Assembly (NCBI RefSeq): GCF_029760955.1 | Contig: NZ_CP121682.1 | Span: 5,518,001 to 5,582,000 of the forward strand | Direction of reading: 5' to 3' | Origin: Streptomyces cathayae | GTDB taxonomy: Bacteria; Actinomycetota; Actinomycetes; Streptomycetales; Streptomycetaceae | DNA: 64,000 nt | In this document: piece after piece, positions 35,100-44,392 of the stretch | Layout: every line of letters begins with the position of its first letter | How positions within the stretch are numbered: position 1 is the stretch's first letter | The notes under the pieces: model-generated | Seen by the model: the letters and a program-made list of their open reading frames with translations, nothing else | What the model was told of the DNA's origin: nothing | Databases searched by the model: none | Position numbers and translations under genes: made by a program

Positions 35100-36645
35100 T
35101 GTAGCCGGTGTCGCCGTAGTAGTTGTCCGTGACCCGGAGCTTCCACGTGCCGTTGGCCGTCTCCGAGGAGGCGTTCACGGTGTAGGTGGTGTTGATGTTG
35201 TCCGTGGAGCCGCCGGTGCCCACCGACTTGAGGGTGTAGACCGAGCCGTCGGGTGCGACCAGCTGGACCGTCAGGTCACCTATGTAGGTGTGGACGATGT
35301 TCACCGGCACCTGCAGGGCCGACGGGGCGTTGCCGGAGACGCCGGTGACGGTGATCGGGGACTCGACGGTCGACCGGTCACTGATCGTGTAGTCCGAGGA
35401 GTTGGTGAAGGTCTTGCCGGACGGCGGAGGGGTGGTGCCGCCGCTGCCGACGTACAGCAGGCGGTTCGGGGAACCGGTGCCCGGGTTCGTGACGGCGCCG
35501 GAGACGGAGCCCGCGACCAGCGCGGAGGCGACCTGCGCGGGGGTGGCGGACCGGTTGTCCGCGAGGTACAGCGCCGCGGCGCCCGCGACGTGCGGGGTGG
35601 CCATCGAGGTGCCGGAGATGGAGTTGGTGGCGCTGTCGCCGGTGTGCCAGGCGGAGGTGATGGACGAGCCCGGGGCGAAGATGTCCAGGTTCGAGCCGTA
35701 GTTGGAGTAGCTGGCGCGGGCGTCCGTGCTGGTGGTGGCGCCGACGGTGATCGCCTCGGACACGCGGGCCGGTGAACCGGTGGCCGTGGTGGACTCGTTG
35801 CCCGCGGCGACGGCGAAGGTGACGCCGGCGGAGATGGCGTTGCGCACCGCGGTGTCCAGGGTGGCGCTGGCGCCGCCGCCGAGCGACATGTTGGCGACGG
35901 CCGGGAGGACCGCGTTGGCGGCGACCCAGTCGACGCCCTTGATCACACCGGCGGTGGTGCCGGAGCCGTTGTTGTCGAGGACCCGGACGCCGACGATGGA
36001 GGCCTTCTTGGCGACGCCGTAGGCGCTGCCCGCGACGGTGCCGGCGACGTGGGTGCCGTGGCCGTTGCCGTCCTGGGCGACGTTGTCGTTGTCGACGGCG
36101 TCGTAGCCGTTGCGGGCGCGGCCGCCGAAGTCACTGTGGGAGATGCGCACACCGGTGTCGATGATGTAGGCGGTGACGCCCTGGCCGGCCGAGTCCGGGT
36201 AGGTGTACGAGCTGTTCAGCGGCAGCGCGGTCTGGTCGATGCGGTCCAGGCCCCAGGACGGCGGGTTGGTCTGCGTCGCCTGGGTGGTGACGGTGCGGTT
36301 CTGCTCGACCAGTGCGACCGACGGGTCGGCGGCCAGCTTGGCGGCCTCGGCCTCGGTGGCCTCGACGGTGTAGCCGTTGACGGCCTCGCGGAAGGTGTGC
36401 TCGACCTCGGCGCCGTACTTCTTCGCGACGCCCTTGCCCTGGGCGGAACCGGCCTCGGTGGCCGGCTTGAGGGTGACGATGTAGCTGTCCTCGACCGCGT
36501 TCGGCGCGTCCGCGTAGGCGATCGTCCCGACGGGCTCGGCGGCGCTCGCGGGGAGAGCGGTGAAGAGACCGCCGGTGAGAGCGGCCGCGGCGACGGAGCA
36601 GATTCCGACGAGCGTTCTCCGCTTGGTGTTTCGCATCACTGCCAT
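35074..36645 (-). CDS. secreted subtilisin-like serine protease (S8) with P-domain
   Basis: This 523-residue exported protease has a signal peptide, an I9 propeptide inhibitor (about residues 50-120, DSYIVTLKP to VALVEQNR), and a proteinase K-type S8 domain with Asp163 (IIDTGV), His196 (GNGHGTHVAGT) and Ser347 (SGTSMATPHVAG). After a Gly/Pro linker, residues 415-523 form a P/Homo B domain (HTYIGDLTVQLVAPDG, GTWKLRVTDNYYGDTG). AAGGAA lies 9 bases before the ATG at 36645. The maturation scheme is autoproteolytic removal of the propeptide after export. It is convergent with abiEii. Confidence 0.95.
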   Translation of the reverse strand: MAVMRNTKRRTLVGICSVAAAALTGGLFTALPASAAEPVGTIAYADAPNAVEDSYIVTLKPATEAGSAQGKGVAKKYGAEVEHTFREAVNGYTVEATEAEAAKLAADPSVALVEQNRTVTTQATQTNPPSWGLDRIDQTALPLNSSYTYPDSAGQGVTAYIIDTGVRISHSDFGGRARNGYDAVDNDNVAQDGNGHGTHVAGTVAGSAYGVAKKASIVGVRVLDNNGSGTTAGVIKGVDWVAANAVLPAVANMSLGGGASATLDTAVRNAISAGVTFAVAAGNESTTATGSPARVSEAITVGATTSTDARASYSNYGSNLDIFAPGSSITSAWHTGDSATNSISGTSMATPHVAGAAALYLADNRSATPAQVASALVAGSVSGAVTNPGTGSPNRLLYVGSGGTTPPPSGKTFTNSSDYTISDRSTVESPITVTGVSGNAPSALQVPVNIVHTYIGDLTVQLVAPDGSVYTLKSVGTGGSTDNINTTYTVNASSETANGTWKLRVTDNYYGDTGYINSWGLTF

Positions 36646-37027
36646 CTGGGGGGTTCCTTCTCGACAGGTGGTGAGTCGGGTGGGGGGGCACACGAAGCGA
36701 ACGCCTGGACCGGTTCTTCCTCCGGACAGGAGTGAGTCAGGTACATGCCAAACCTGGACACTGTGTCCGTGTCTGCTTTTCCCTGTCGCCAGCCGAAAGA
36801 TTGAAGGGTCTACGCGGATTGCACAAGAGGCTCCAGCACGTCTTGACTTCCGTGCCACAAACAGGGGCTGACACAAGGTCACCAAACGCCCCAGATGCGT
36901 TGGGTAAACGAGATCACTGTCACAGTGGGCCTCGCGGAATCGCGCCGATGTCTTCCGGCGGCCCCTGTGATGTCGAGCCTGAGCCTGGACCGGCGGGGTC
37001 GGGCGGGTGGTGTCGTACTCTGCCCGG
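36646..37027. other. protease upstream region
   Basis: This 382-bp gap between the divergent protease and TetR genes contains the dyad GGACAC-T-GTGTCC at 36756-36768 and a nearby CAGGTACATGCCAAACCTG partial repeat. Either could be a binding site for the TetR protein encoded next door. I see no gene in it. Confidence 0.45.
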
Positions 37028-37624
37028 ATGACGCAGCATCCCGTGCCGGACCAGCGGCGGCGGCCCGCGAACGACGGGCCCAAGGCCGCCGCCCGCAACC
37101 GTGCCGCGCTGATCACCGCAGCCCGGGAGATCTACGCCGAGCACGGCCTGGACGCCCCGCTGTCCGCGATCGCGCGGCGGGCCGGGGTCGGGCAGGGCGT
37201 CCTGTACCGGCACTTTCCCGACCGGGCCGCCGTGACGACCGCGGTGCTGGAGGAGAACGTCCGGCAGGTCGAGCAGGCGGCCGACGCCGAGGGCGCGACC
37301 TTCGCCGACGTGCTCGGTGTGCTGACCTGGCATCTGACGGAGTCGGCGGCGTTCATCGGCCTCCTGCACGCCGACGAGGTGGCCGGCGGCTCCGGTGTCC
37401 GCGCGCACGCCCTGGGCCTGTCCCGGCGGATCGAACGCGCCCTGCGCGCCCACCTGCCGGGCGGCGGCCATCGGCTGAGCGCCGCGAACGACCTCGGGAT
37501 CGCCGTCGCCATGGTCTCCGGTGCCGTCACCGGCCCCTCCCGCGAGGAGCGGGAGCGCAGGGCGCTCGCGGCCTGGCGGCTCCTCGGCGTCGAGGTGGGG
37601 CCGGTGCGGCCCTTCGAGGGGTGA
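37028..37624 (+). CDS. TetR family transcriptional regulator
   Basis: This 198-residue regulator has a TetR N-terminal HTH: RAALITAAREIYAEHGLDAP, then LSAIARRAGVGQGVLYRHFPDR. The C-terminal ligand domain (residues 65-198) is short and unspecific. The ATG at 37028 is used; a GTG at 37007 in the same frame is possible, and neither has a strong ribosome site. It is divergent from the protease gene and converges with the SMP-30-like lipoprotein gene; target genes could be either, or the monooxygenase further right. Confidence 0.92.
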   Translation: MTQHPVPDQRRRPANDGPKAAARNRAALITAAREIYAEHGLDAPLSAIARRAGVGQGVLYRHFPDRAAVTTAVLEENVRQVEQAADAEGATFADVLGVLTWHLTESAAFIGLLHADEVAGGSGVRAHALGLSRRIERALRAHLPGGGHRLSAANDLGIAVAMVSGAVTGPSREERERRALAAWRLLGVEVGPVRPFEG

Positions 37625-37645
37625 GCGCGGAGGAGTCGGGCGCGG

Positions 37646-38677
37646 TCAGCCGCCGTTGGACTGGCGGGTGCCCTCCGCCAGCGCGTCGAAGGTGTACAGG
37701 TATCCGCCGGCGGGCCCGCTGACGGTCATGTACGCCTTGGTCCCGCCGGGGGTGATCGCCACGTTCGTCGCCGACTCCAGTCCCGCGGCGGCGGCGCGGG
37801 CGGGCACCTCGACCGTCGCCAGACGCTCACCGTGCCGGTCGTACACGGCCATCGCGGGCCGGCCGTGCAGTCCCTGGTAGAGGTTGCCGTCCGCGTCCAC
37901 GGCGATCGAGTCGGTCTGCGCGATCCCGCCGTCGACCCGGATGGCGGTGTGCCGGGAAGCGACCCCGCCGTCGGCGTTCACGGCGAGGTACGAGATCCGG
38001 TTCTCCGTCAACTCGCTGAACCACAGCCCGCGGTACTCCGCGTCGAACGAGATCCCGTTCGTCGCGGCCAGGCCGTCGGCCAGGACGGTGGCCTTCTCGC
38101 CGTCGCGGTCGACGCGCACCACCCGGCCGAGCGCCTCGCCCTCCCGCAGTCCGCACGAGTCGCTGACGTACAGGTGGCCGTCCTGGTCGAAGGCGAGGTC
38201 GTCGGGGTTCATGCGCGCCCCGTCGACCTCGCCGGAGAAGAAGGTCCGCACGTCGCCGCCGTCCGGGTGCAGGCTCACGATCTCGCCGTGCGCGAAGTCG
38301 GTCAGGTAGAGCCGTCCGTCGTACGGGCTGAACTGCGCCGAGGTGTACGCCCCGCGCCCGTCGGTGTGCACCGCGCGCTTCGTCTTCTTGCGGACGTCGA
38401 CGCGCAGCACCTTGGGCTCGCCCTCGGGCGCGGTGACGTCGACGACGAACAGGCCGCCGTCCTGGCCGAAGACCGGCCCCTCCAGCAGGGTCATCCCGGT
38501 CTGTTCGTGCACCTCCGTCAGCTGCATCACCTGCTGCGCCCGGATCGTCCGGCCCGCGCCGGGGGCACCGGCGGCCGCCCGGTCGCCGGCGTCGCCCGGC
38601 TGCGTACCGCATCCGGTGAGAGCGAGGGAGCCGACGGCGGCGAGCACGGTGAGGGAGCGGAGGGGAAGTCGTCGCAT
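37646..38677 (-). CDS. SMP-30/gluconolactonase-like lipoprotein
   Basis: This 343-residue protein starts with a lipoprotein signal (LAALTGC-type lipobox LALTGCG) and folds as a six-bladed propeller of the SMP-30/NHL kind: LEGPVFGQDGGLFVVDV, YLTDFAHGEI, NPDDLAFDQDGHLYVSDS, LAATNGISFDAEYRGLWFSE and TDSIAVDADGNLYQG. Conserved Glu, Asn and Asp residues in these blades are typical metal ligands of lactonases. The substrate is unknown. It is divergent from the monooxygenase gene; a lactonase beside a Baeyer-Villiger enzyme would make chemical sense, because the latter produces lactones, but this is inference. Confidence 0.85.
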   Translation of the reverse strand: MRRLPLRSLTVLAAVGSLALTGCGTQPGDAGDRAAAGAPGAGRTIRAQQVMQLTEVHEQTGMTLLEGPVFGQDGGLFVVDVTAPEGEPKVLRVDVRKKTKRAVHTDGRGAYTSAQFSPYDGRLYLTDFAHGEIVSLHPDGGDVRTFFSGEVDGARMNPDDLAFDQDGHLYVSDSCGLREGEALGRVVRVDRDGEKATVLADGLAATNGISFDAEYRGLWFSELTENRISYLAVNADGGVASRHTAIRVDGGIAQTDSIAVDADGNLYQGLHGRPAMAVYDRHGERLATVEVPARAAAAGLESATNVAITPGGTKAYMTVSGPAGGYLYTFDALAEGTRQSNGG

Positions 38678-38860
38678 GGAGGATCGCTGCTTTCTGTCGG
38701 CTGGATGTGTGGGGGTGCCGGTGGTCAGGAGTCCGGAACGCGCCACCGCACGTCCGAATCCCAACCGGACAGCCCTGTCCGGTTGTTGTTACGGTAGCGG
38801 AGCCGACGACCACTCAGGTCGGTGCGGCCCGAACGGCAGGATTGAGGCAGGTCCCCCCAC

Positions 38861-40684
38861 ATGACGACGATCCCTCACACGGCGTCCCACCAAGCCCCGT
38901 CCCGCGAGGAGTTGGAGGCTCTGCGGCAGCGTTACCGGGCCGAACGCAAGCGACGAGTACGGCCGGACGGGGTCGCCCAGTACCAGGCCACCGACGCCGA
39001 GTTCGGCTACTACGCCGCCGACCCGTACGTGGCGGAGACGGAGGCGGCCGATCGTGAGCCGCTGCACGACACCGTCGACGTCGCCGTGGTCGGCGGCATC
39101 CTCGCCGGGGCGCGGCTGCGGCAGCGGGGTGTGGGGTCCGTCCGGATCGTCGAGACGGGCGGTGACTTCGGGGGCACCTGGTACTGGAACCGGTACCCGG
39201 GCATCCACTGCGACATCGAGTCGCACGTGTACCTGCCGATGCTCGACGAGACCGGATACGTGCCGGAGTGGAAGTACGCCCCGGGCGAGGAGATCCGCCG
39301 TCACGCGGTGCGCGTCGCCCGGCGGTTCGACCTCTACGAGGACGCCCTGTTCTCCACCTCGGTCACCGCGCTGACCTGGGACGAGACCACCGGGACGTGG
39401 GTCGTGGCCACCGACCGCGGCGACGCGTTCCGGGCCACGTACGTCGTCACCGCCACCGGCACCCTGTCCACGCCGAAGCTCCCCGGGATACCCGGCATCG
39501 AGGCATTCAAGGGGCACACCTTTCACACCTCACGGTGGGACTACGCCTACACCGGCGGCACCCCGGACGGCGGCATGACCGGCCTCGCGGACAAGCGGGT
39601 GGGCGTCGTCGGCACCGGCGCCACCGGCATCCAGGTCATCCCGATGCTGGCCCAGGACGCCGGACACGTCCACGTCTTCCAGCGCACCCCCTCCACCGTG
39701 GACGTGCGCGCCAACCGCCGCACCACCGCCCGGGACGTCGGCGCCGACCGCGAGGGCTGGGCGCACGAGCGCCGGGAGAACTACCTGCGCATCGTCTCCG
39801 GTGAACCGGCCGGCCAGGACCTGGTGGCGGACCGCTGGACCGAGTCGGCCGGCCTCCTGGAGAAGCTCCTGCCGAGCTTCCGCCGCCAGGGGGACCGGGA
39901 GACGTTCGAAGCCGCCTACGAGGCCGCCGACGCCGCCAAGATGAACGAACTCCGGGCCCGCGTCGAGCAGACCGTCACCGATCCGGACACGGCGGAGAGG
40001 CTCAAGCCCTGGTACCGGTACGCCTGCAAGCGCCCGACCTTCTCCGACCAGTACTACGACGCCTTCAACCGTGACAACGTCACCCTGGTCGACACCGCGG
40101 ACACCCATGGCATCGAGCGCGTCACCGAGCACGGCGTCGTCGTGGGCGGCACCACCTACGAACTCGACTGCCTGATCTTCGCCACGGGCTTCTCCGTCGG
40201 CACCTCCGGCGTCCTCTCCGGGAAGCTCCCCGTCCACGGCCGGGGCGGCACCCAGCTCCTGCACGCCTGGGCGAGCCGGGGCCCGCGTACCCTGCACGGC
40301 TTCACCAGCAACGGCTTCCCGAACCTGATCCAGATGGGTTCGCTGCAGAACGCCAGCAGCGTCAACTTCACCCACGTCCTGGACGAGCAGGCCGTCCACG
40401 CCGCCGCCCTCGTCGCGGCGGCCGAGGCCGAGGGCGCCCTCGTCGAACCGTCGCGCGAGGCCGAGGACGCCTGGCTCGCCGCCCTGGCGGAGGACGCCCC
40501 CGACCACGAGTGGTTCCACGCCGAGTGCACCCCCGGCTACTACAACCGAGAAGGCCGCGGCCGCCCCAACGGCCCCACCGCCTACCCCCACGGCGCCCAC
40601 GCCTTCCACCGGCTCCTGAAGCGCTGGCGCGAGGACTCCATGACCGAGGTCCTCCAGCCGAGGACACCGACCAAGGACCGGTAG
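38861..40684 (+). CDS. Baeyer-Villiger-type flavin monooxygenase, FAD motif shortened
   Basis: This 607-residue protein matches type I Baeyer-Villiger monooxygenases: GGDFGGTWYWNRYPG near residue 100, the fingerprint FKGHTFHTSRWD (216-227), the NADPH motif GTGATG (251-256) and the ATG-like motif IFATGF. They insert oxygen beside a ketone using FAD and NADPH. The first dinucleotide motif, expected as VVGGGFGGxLAG, reads VVGGILAG (76-83), so about four residues including the GxGxxG glycines are missing. The enzyme may bind FAD poorly or be dead, unless the sequence is in error. It is divergent from the SMP-30-like gene. Confidence 0.88.
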   Translation: MTTIPHTASHQAPSREELEALRQRYRAERKRRVRPDGVAQYQATDAEFGYYAADPYVAETEAADREPLHDTVDVAVVGGILAGARLRQRGVGSVRIVETGGDFGGTWYWNRYPGIHCDIESHVYLPMLDETGYVPEWKYAPGEEIRRHAVRVARRFDLYEDALFSTSVTALTWDETTGTWVVATDRGDAFRATYVVTATGTLSTPKLPGIPGIEAFKGHTFHTSRWDYAYTGGTPDGGMTGLADKRVGVVGTGATGIQVIPMLAQDAGHVHVFQRTPSTVDVRANRRTTARDVGADREGWAHERRENYLRIVSGEPAGQDLVADRWTESAGLLEKLLPSFRRQGDRETFEAAYEAADAAKMNELRARVEQTVTDPDTAERLKPWYRYACKRPTFSDQYYDAFNRDNVTLVDTADTHGIERVTEHGVVVGGTTYELDCLIFATGFSVGTSGVLSGKLPVHGRGGTQLLHAWASRGPRTLHGFTSNGFPNLIQMGSLQNASSVNFTHVLDEQAVHAAALVAAAEAEGALVEPSREAEDAWLAALAEDAPDHEWFHAECTPGYYNREGRGRPNGPTAYPHGAHAFHRLLKRWREDSMTEVLQPRTPTKDR

Positions 40685-40692
40685 ACCGACTC

Positions 40693-40770
40693 CGGAGAGG
40701 GACGCCCGGCGCGGATTCCGGCGCCGACATCCGGGCTCCCGGTGGTCACGCAGCTCAAAGAAAACTCTGG
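40693..40770. repeat. 78-bp dispersed repeat, copy B
   Basis: This segment aligns without gaps to 33396-33473 (copy A), about 74 percent identical by hand count, including CTCAAAGAAAACT. It begins 8 bases after the monooxygenase stop codon. Unlike copy A it is not followed by a toxin-antitoxin gene. It may be a remnant of an abiE-like promoter or a mobile repeat. Confidence 0.65.
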
Positions 40771-40965
40771 AAGACCCGCCGCTCCCGCTGGACGCTCGCC
40801 CGGTGATCCGTACGCGGTCGCGCCGGGGGACGACCACCGGGGAGTCGTCGCCCGGCGCGGCCGCGGGAGCTCGACGAGAGGTGCACGATGCGGCGATGAG
40901 TTTTCCCGGCCCGGCCGGTCTGCCGTTCGTCAAGTGATCAGAAAGCGTGAAGCAGGAGGAGCGAC

Positions 40966-41613
40966 GTGAGCCAGTTGCTGCGGGTCCAGAACTTCACCGT
41001 CTCGAGCGACGGGTTCGGCGCCGGTGAGAGCCAGAGCCTCGAGAAGCCGTTCGGCCATGCCGATCCGGGGGACATGTTCGCCTGGGCCATTGCCACCGAC
41101 CATCCACCCGTCAACCGCTCCGAACCCGGTGGCAGCCGAGGTCTGGACGACTACATCACGCGGGACTACGCCCGCAACATCGGCGCCGAGATCATGGGCC
41201 GCAACAAGTTCGGGCCGCAGCGCGGGCCCTGGCAGGACCACGAGTGGCGGGGGTGGTGGGGCGACGAGCCCCCGTTCCACACGCCGGTGTTCGTCATGAC
41301 GCACCACAAGCGTCCGTCGTTCATGCTCTCCGACACCACGTTCCACTTCGTCGACGGTGACCCGGCCGCGGTGCTCGCCCAGGCGAAGGAGGCGGCGCAG
41401 GGCCAGGACGTCCGGCTCGGCGGCGGGGCCACGGTCATCCGGCAGTTCCTCGAGGCCGACCTCGTCGACACCCTGCATGTGGCGGTCGTGCCGACGAAGC
41501 TCGGCTCCGGGACCCGGCTGTGGGAGTCCCCCGATGAGCTGCTCGACCGGTTCCACCAGGACGTCGTGCCCAGCCCGAGCGGCGTGACGCACCACCTGTT
41601 CTGGCGGAAGTGA
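40966..41613 (+). CDS. dihydrofolate reductase/RibD C-terminal family protein
   Basis: This 215-residue protein belongs to the RibD C-terminal/DHFR-like group: VQNFTVSSDGFGAG at the start, AEIMGRNKFGP, PVFVMTHHKRPSF, LGGGATVIRQFLEADLVDTLHVAVVP and GSGTRLWE. These are NADPH-dependent reductases of uncharacterised substrate in actinomycetes and are distinct from FolA. It starts with GTG at 40966 following AGGAGGAG. It stands alone between the monooxygenase and the formamidase. Confidence 0.92.
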   Translation: MSQLLRVQNFTVSSDGFGAGESQSLEKPFGHADPGDMFAWAIATDHPPVNRSEPGGSRGLDDYITRDYARNIGAEIMGRNKFGPQRGPWQDHEWRGWWGDEPPFHTPVFVMTHHKRPSFMLSDTTFHFVDGDPAAVLAQAKEAAQGQDVRLGGGATVIRQFLEADLVDTLHVAVVPTKLGSGTRLWESPDELLDRFHQDVVPSPSGVTHHLFWRK

Positions 41614-41872
41614 GGCCGGACCAGCCGGTCGGCGCGGGTTCCGTCACCGGCACCCGCGGCATGGCCGCCGCCAGGGTCCGAACGCTCCGCACGAGGGGCG
41701 AAGGTATGGGCGTCCGTCCGGCCTGCTCGCGCATGCAGTGGTTCATGCCGCTTCGCGCGGATCGTTTCGCTGAGAGAACGTCGCTCGTCGGCTGTCCACC
41801 AGGGGGCACCCGAAGCAGCTGGGTTCCGCCGCTTCGGGTACCCCTCGGATGCCGGGTGCCCGGAAAGCCCGG

Positions 41873-43117
41873 CTAGCTCGTGCGGGCGCAGCTTCCCCGA
41901 TCGGCGCGCTGTGGCCCGTCGCCGGACGGGCGGATGTCGAAGTCGAAGATGGCGGTGGGCAGATAGAGCGTGGCGCAGGAGTTGGGGATGTCGACCACGC
42001 CGCTGAAGCGGCCTTCGATCGGGGCCGCTCCGAGAAGCAGGTAGGCCTGCTCGGGTGAGTAGCCGAACTTGGTCAGGTACTCGATCGCGTTCAGGCAGGC
42101 CCGCCGATAGGCGACCTGTGAGTCGAGATAGTGCTGGCGGCCGTCCTCGTCGACGGAGATGCCGACGAAGGTGAGGAACTCGCTGTAGCGCGGCTCGACG
42201 TTGCCGGGGAAGAACACGGGGTTCGTCGTCACCCCGTAGGTCTGCATGCCGCCCTTGATGAGGTCGACGCCGAGATCGAGGTAGCCGCCCATCTCGATCG
42301 CGCCGCAGAAGGTGATCTCGCCGTCGCCCTGGCTGAAGTGCAGGTCACCGACGGACAGCTTGCCACCCTCGACATACACCGGCAGGAAGATCCGGGCGCC
42401 ACGGGTGAGGTTCTTGATGTCCTGGTTGCCGCCGTTCTCGCGTGGCGGCGCGGTTCGCGCGGCCTCCCGTGCGGCGCGCTCGAACGCGTCGCCTTCCAGC
42501 GTGCCGAGGATCGCCCTTTGCGACTCCGGCGGCAACGCGAGCGGAGGCACTCGGTGGGGATCGGTCGCGATGAGCTCGGCCTCCCGGGCGTTCCACCGGC
42601 CGAGCAGGTCGTGCGACGGGGCGGTGCCGATGATGCCCGGGTGGGTGATGCCGGTGAAGCGCACGCCGGGCAGGTGACGGGAGGTCGCGGTCTGCCCGTG
42701 GAAGTCCCAGATCGCCTTGTACGCGTCCGGGAAGTGATCGGTGAGGAAACCGCCGCCGTTGGCCTTGGCGAAGATGCCCGTGTAGCCCCAGCCCTGGCCG
42801 GCGACCGGCCCGGTCTCCTGCGGGACGGGGCCGATGTCGAGGATGTCGACCACCAGCAGGTCACCGGGCTGCGCGCCCTCGACGGCGATCGGTCCGCTCA
42901 GAGGATGGACCATCGAGATATCGAGGTCGCGGATGTCGTTGGCGGAGTTGTCGTTGTGAACCGTCCCGTCGAACCACTCCCGGCATTCGAGGCGGAACTC
43001 GGCGCCGGGCCGAACGGTCGCCACCGGCGGGACGTCGGGGTGCCAGCGGTTGTGCGGCGGGACTGCCTGGTCGTAGAACGACCGGGACTGGTCGACGCTG
43101 AAGAGTACTTCGGGCAT
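41873..43117 (-). CDS. fmdA: formamidase (acetamidase/formamidase family)
   Basis: This 414-residue hydrolase converts formamide, and related short amides, to ammonia and formate. Family blocks include NNRWHPDVPP-like HNRWHPDVPPV, VHNDNSANDIRDLD, GHLGGN-type RTAPPRENGGNQDIKNL, HFSQGDGEITFCGAIE and TNPVFFPG. AAGGAG lies 7 bases before the ATG. It is followed upstream on the same strand by the FmdB zinc-ribbon gene 21 bases away, the classic fmdAB pairing, and is a nitrogen-scavenging operon by context. Confidence 0.95.
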   Translation of the reverse strand: MPEVLFSVDQSRSFYDQAVPPHNRWHPDVPPVATVRPGAEFRLECREWFDGTVHNDNSANDIRDLDISMVHPLSGPIAVEGAQPGDLLVVDILDIGPVPQETGPVAGQGWGYTGIFAKANGGGFLTDHFPDAYKAIWDFHGQTATSRHLPGVRFTGITHPGIIGTAPSHDLLGRWNAREAELIATDPHRVPPLALPPESQRAILGTLEGDAFERAAREAARTAPPRENGGNQDIKNLTRGARIFLPVYVEGGKLSVGDLHFSQGDGEITFCGAIEMGGYLDLGVDLIKGGMQTYGVTTNPVFFPGNVEPRYSEFLTFVGISVDEDGRQHYLDSQVAYRRACLNAIEYLTKFGYSPEQAYLLLGAAPIEGRFSGVVDIPNSCATLYLPTAIFDFDIRPSGDGPQRADRGSCARTS

Positions 43118-43138
43118 CTGTCGCTCCTTGCCTGTGGG

Positions 43139-43420
43139 TCACGGCCTCGGGAGGCGTGCGTGCAGTGGGTTCGGCGGATGAGCATGACGACGGGGTGGTG
43201 CGGGCATGCGGTGCAGCACCGTCGGCTCGTGCGCGCTGGCCTCGGCGGCGTCGCGCGCCCGTCGCAGGGCGGAGCGGGGCGAGGTGATGGCGGGCGGGGC
43301 GTACACACGCGTCGCCGCTCCGCCGCATGTGGCGCACGTCGGCTCATGTACCGGGGCGTCGATCGGGCGGACGACCTCGAACACGCCACACTGCCCGCAC
43401 GCGTAGTCGTACCTCGCCAT
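43139..43420 (-). CDS. fmdB: FmdB-type zinc-ribbon protein
   Basis: This 93-residue protein begins with the FmdB CxxC zinc ribbon (RYDYACGQCGVFEVV...CATCGGAATRV), followed by a basic, proline-rich tail. FmdB proteins were named as putative regulators of formamidase; their mechanism is not established. It lies just upstream of fmdA on the same strand, so the two are co-transcribed. Confidence 0.92.
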   Translation of the reverse strand: MARYDYACGQCGVFEVVRPIDAPVHEPTCATCGGAATRVYAPPAITSPRSALRRARDAAEASAHEPTVLHRMPAPPRRHAHPPNPLHARLPRP

Positions 43421-43780
43421 GTGAGAACCTCCGCGTCACATTCGGGGCGGACCGGGGGTGTGATGGCGCTGGCCGAATTTTCCCACTGCCGCTGAAGCAA
43501 TTCGTGGTGATTTGAGCATAATGACCGTTCGGTGATGTGGCTGAACGAACAGGTGTGGGGCTACTCCGTTGGGTATGACGGCGCGCGGATGGGGATCGCG
43601 CTGCGGAGGAACCCGGTGGATCCGGTTCACGGGATCGAACGGGGCCCTTGTCCCGGGTGGGGAGTCCGAGGGTCTTCCTCAGCGGAAAAGAGTTCGCGCA
43701 CCTGCTGCGACGAGTGCTGCGGCGGTCGCGGCCGGGACCTGGTGGCGGCCGGGAGCGGTGGCTGTGGCAGGGTGCGGATC
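43421..43780. other. intergenic region upstream of the fmd operon
   Basis: This 360-bp stretch contains the fmdBA promoter and the leader of the rightward membrane protein. An AT-rich patch (43495-43540) carrying TTTGAGCATAATG is the likeliest promoter. I see no supportable gene or strong repeat. Confidence 0.4.
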
Positions 43781-44317
43781 ATGGGGTGGTCGTTCAAGGT
43801 GCACGGCGGTGTCGCGGCCGCTATGGGCGCTGTTCTGCTGGTGCTGGCCGGGCTCACCTTGCTGCCGGGCGTCCTGCCGCTGGCCGAGGTGGGGTGGCCG
43901 CCGGCGCTGATCGCCGTGCTGTTCGTGCCGATCGTCGTGTCTGCCATGGCGCGCCTCTTCCTGGCGCGCGTGGACAAGTCCTTGGCCTGGCAGGCCTTCC
44001 GGTGCCTTCCCGGCTGGGTGCAGATGGGGCTTGCGGTACTGGCCCTGTCAGGGGTGATGGTGACGTTCTTCGGCAAGGGGCAGGAAGGGAACCTGCAGTC
44101 CGCCGAGGTGAAGGACGGGCGGTACTTCGCCTTGGACACCACGCCGCACGCACGGGGCACGGTCGAGCTCTCCCGCGAGCAGTACCAGGTCGTCCTGGAG
44201 GCCGATCGGCGCACCATGCTCGCGGTCCCAGGCGTGCTCTTCGTCGGCGCCGCGTGCGCCGTCCTGGTGGCCGGTGAGCTGCGTCGGGCGGATCGCGGCG
44301 TGCTGTCGCCGAAGTAG
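43781..44317 (+). CDS. small integral membrane protein
   Basis: From the ATG at 43781 this 178-residue protein has four hydrophobic segments (GAVLLVLAGLTLLPGVLPLA, ALIAVLFVPIVVSAM, MGLAVLALSGVMVTFF, LAVPGVLFVGAACAVLVAG), the last near the C-terminus, with a soluble loop containing SAEVKDGRYFALD before it. A similar architecture is common in Streptomyces membrane proteins of unknown role. The next convergent gene ends 76 bases away. Confidence 0.65.
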   Translation: MGWSFKVHGGVAAAMGAVLLVLAGLTLLPGVLPLAEVGWPPALIAVLFVPIVVSAMARLFLARVDKSLAWQAFRCLPGWVQMGLAVLALSGVMVTFFGKGQEGNLQSAEVKDGRYFALDTTPHARGTVELSREQYQVVLEADRRTMLAVPGVLFVGAACAVLVAGELRRADRGVLSPK

Positions 44318-44392
44318 ACAGAGGGGGGCGGATCCCGTCGCACGGGGGCGGCGGGACCGCGCCCTGGTGTCGCGGCGGTCGGTGCGGGGTTC

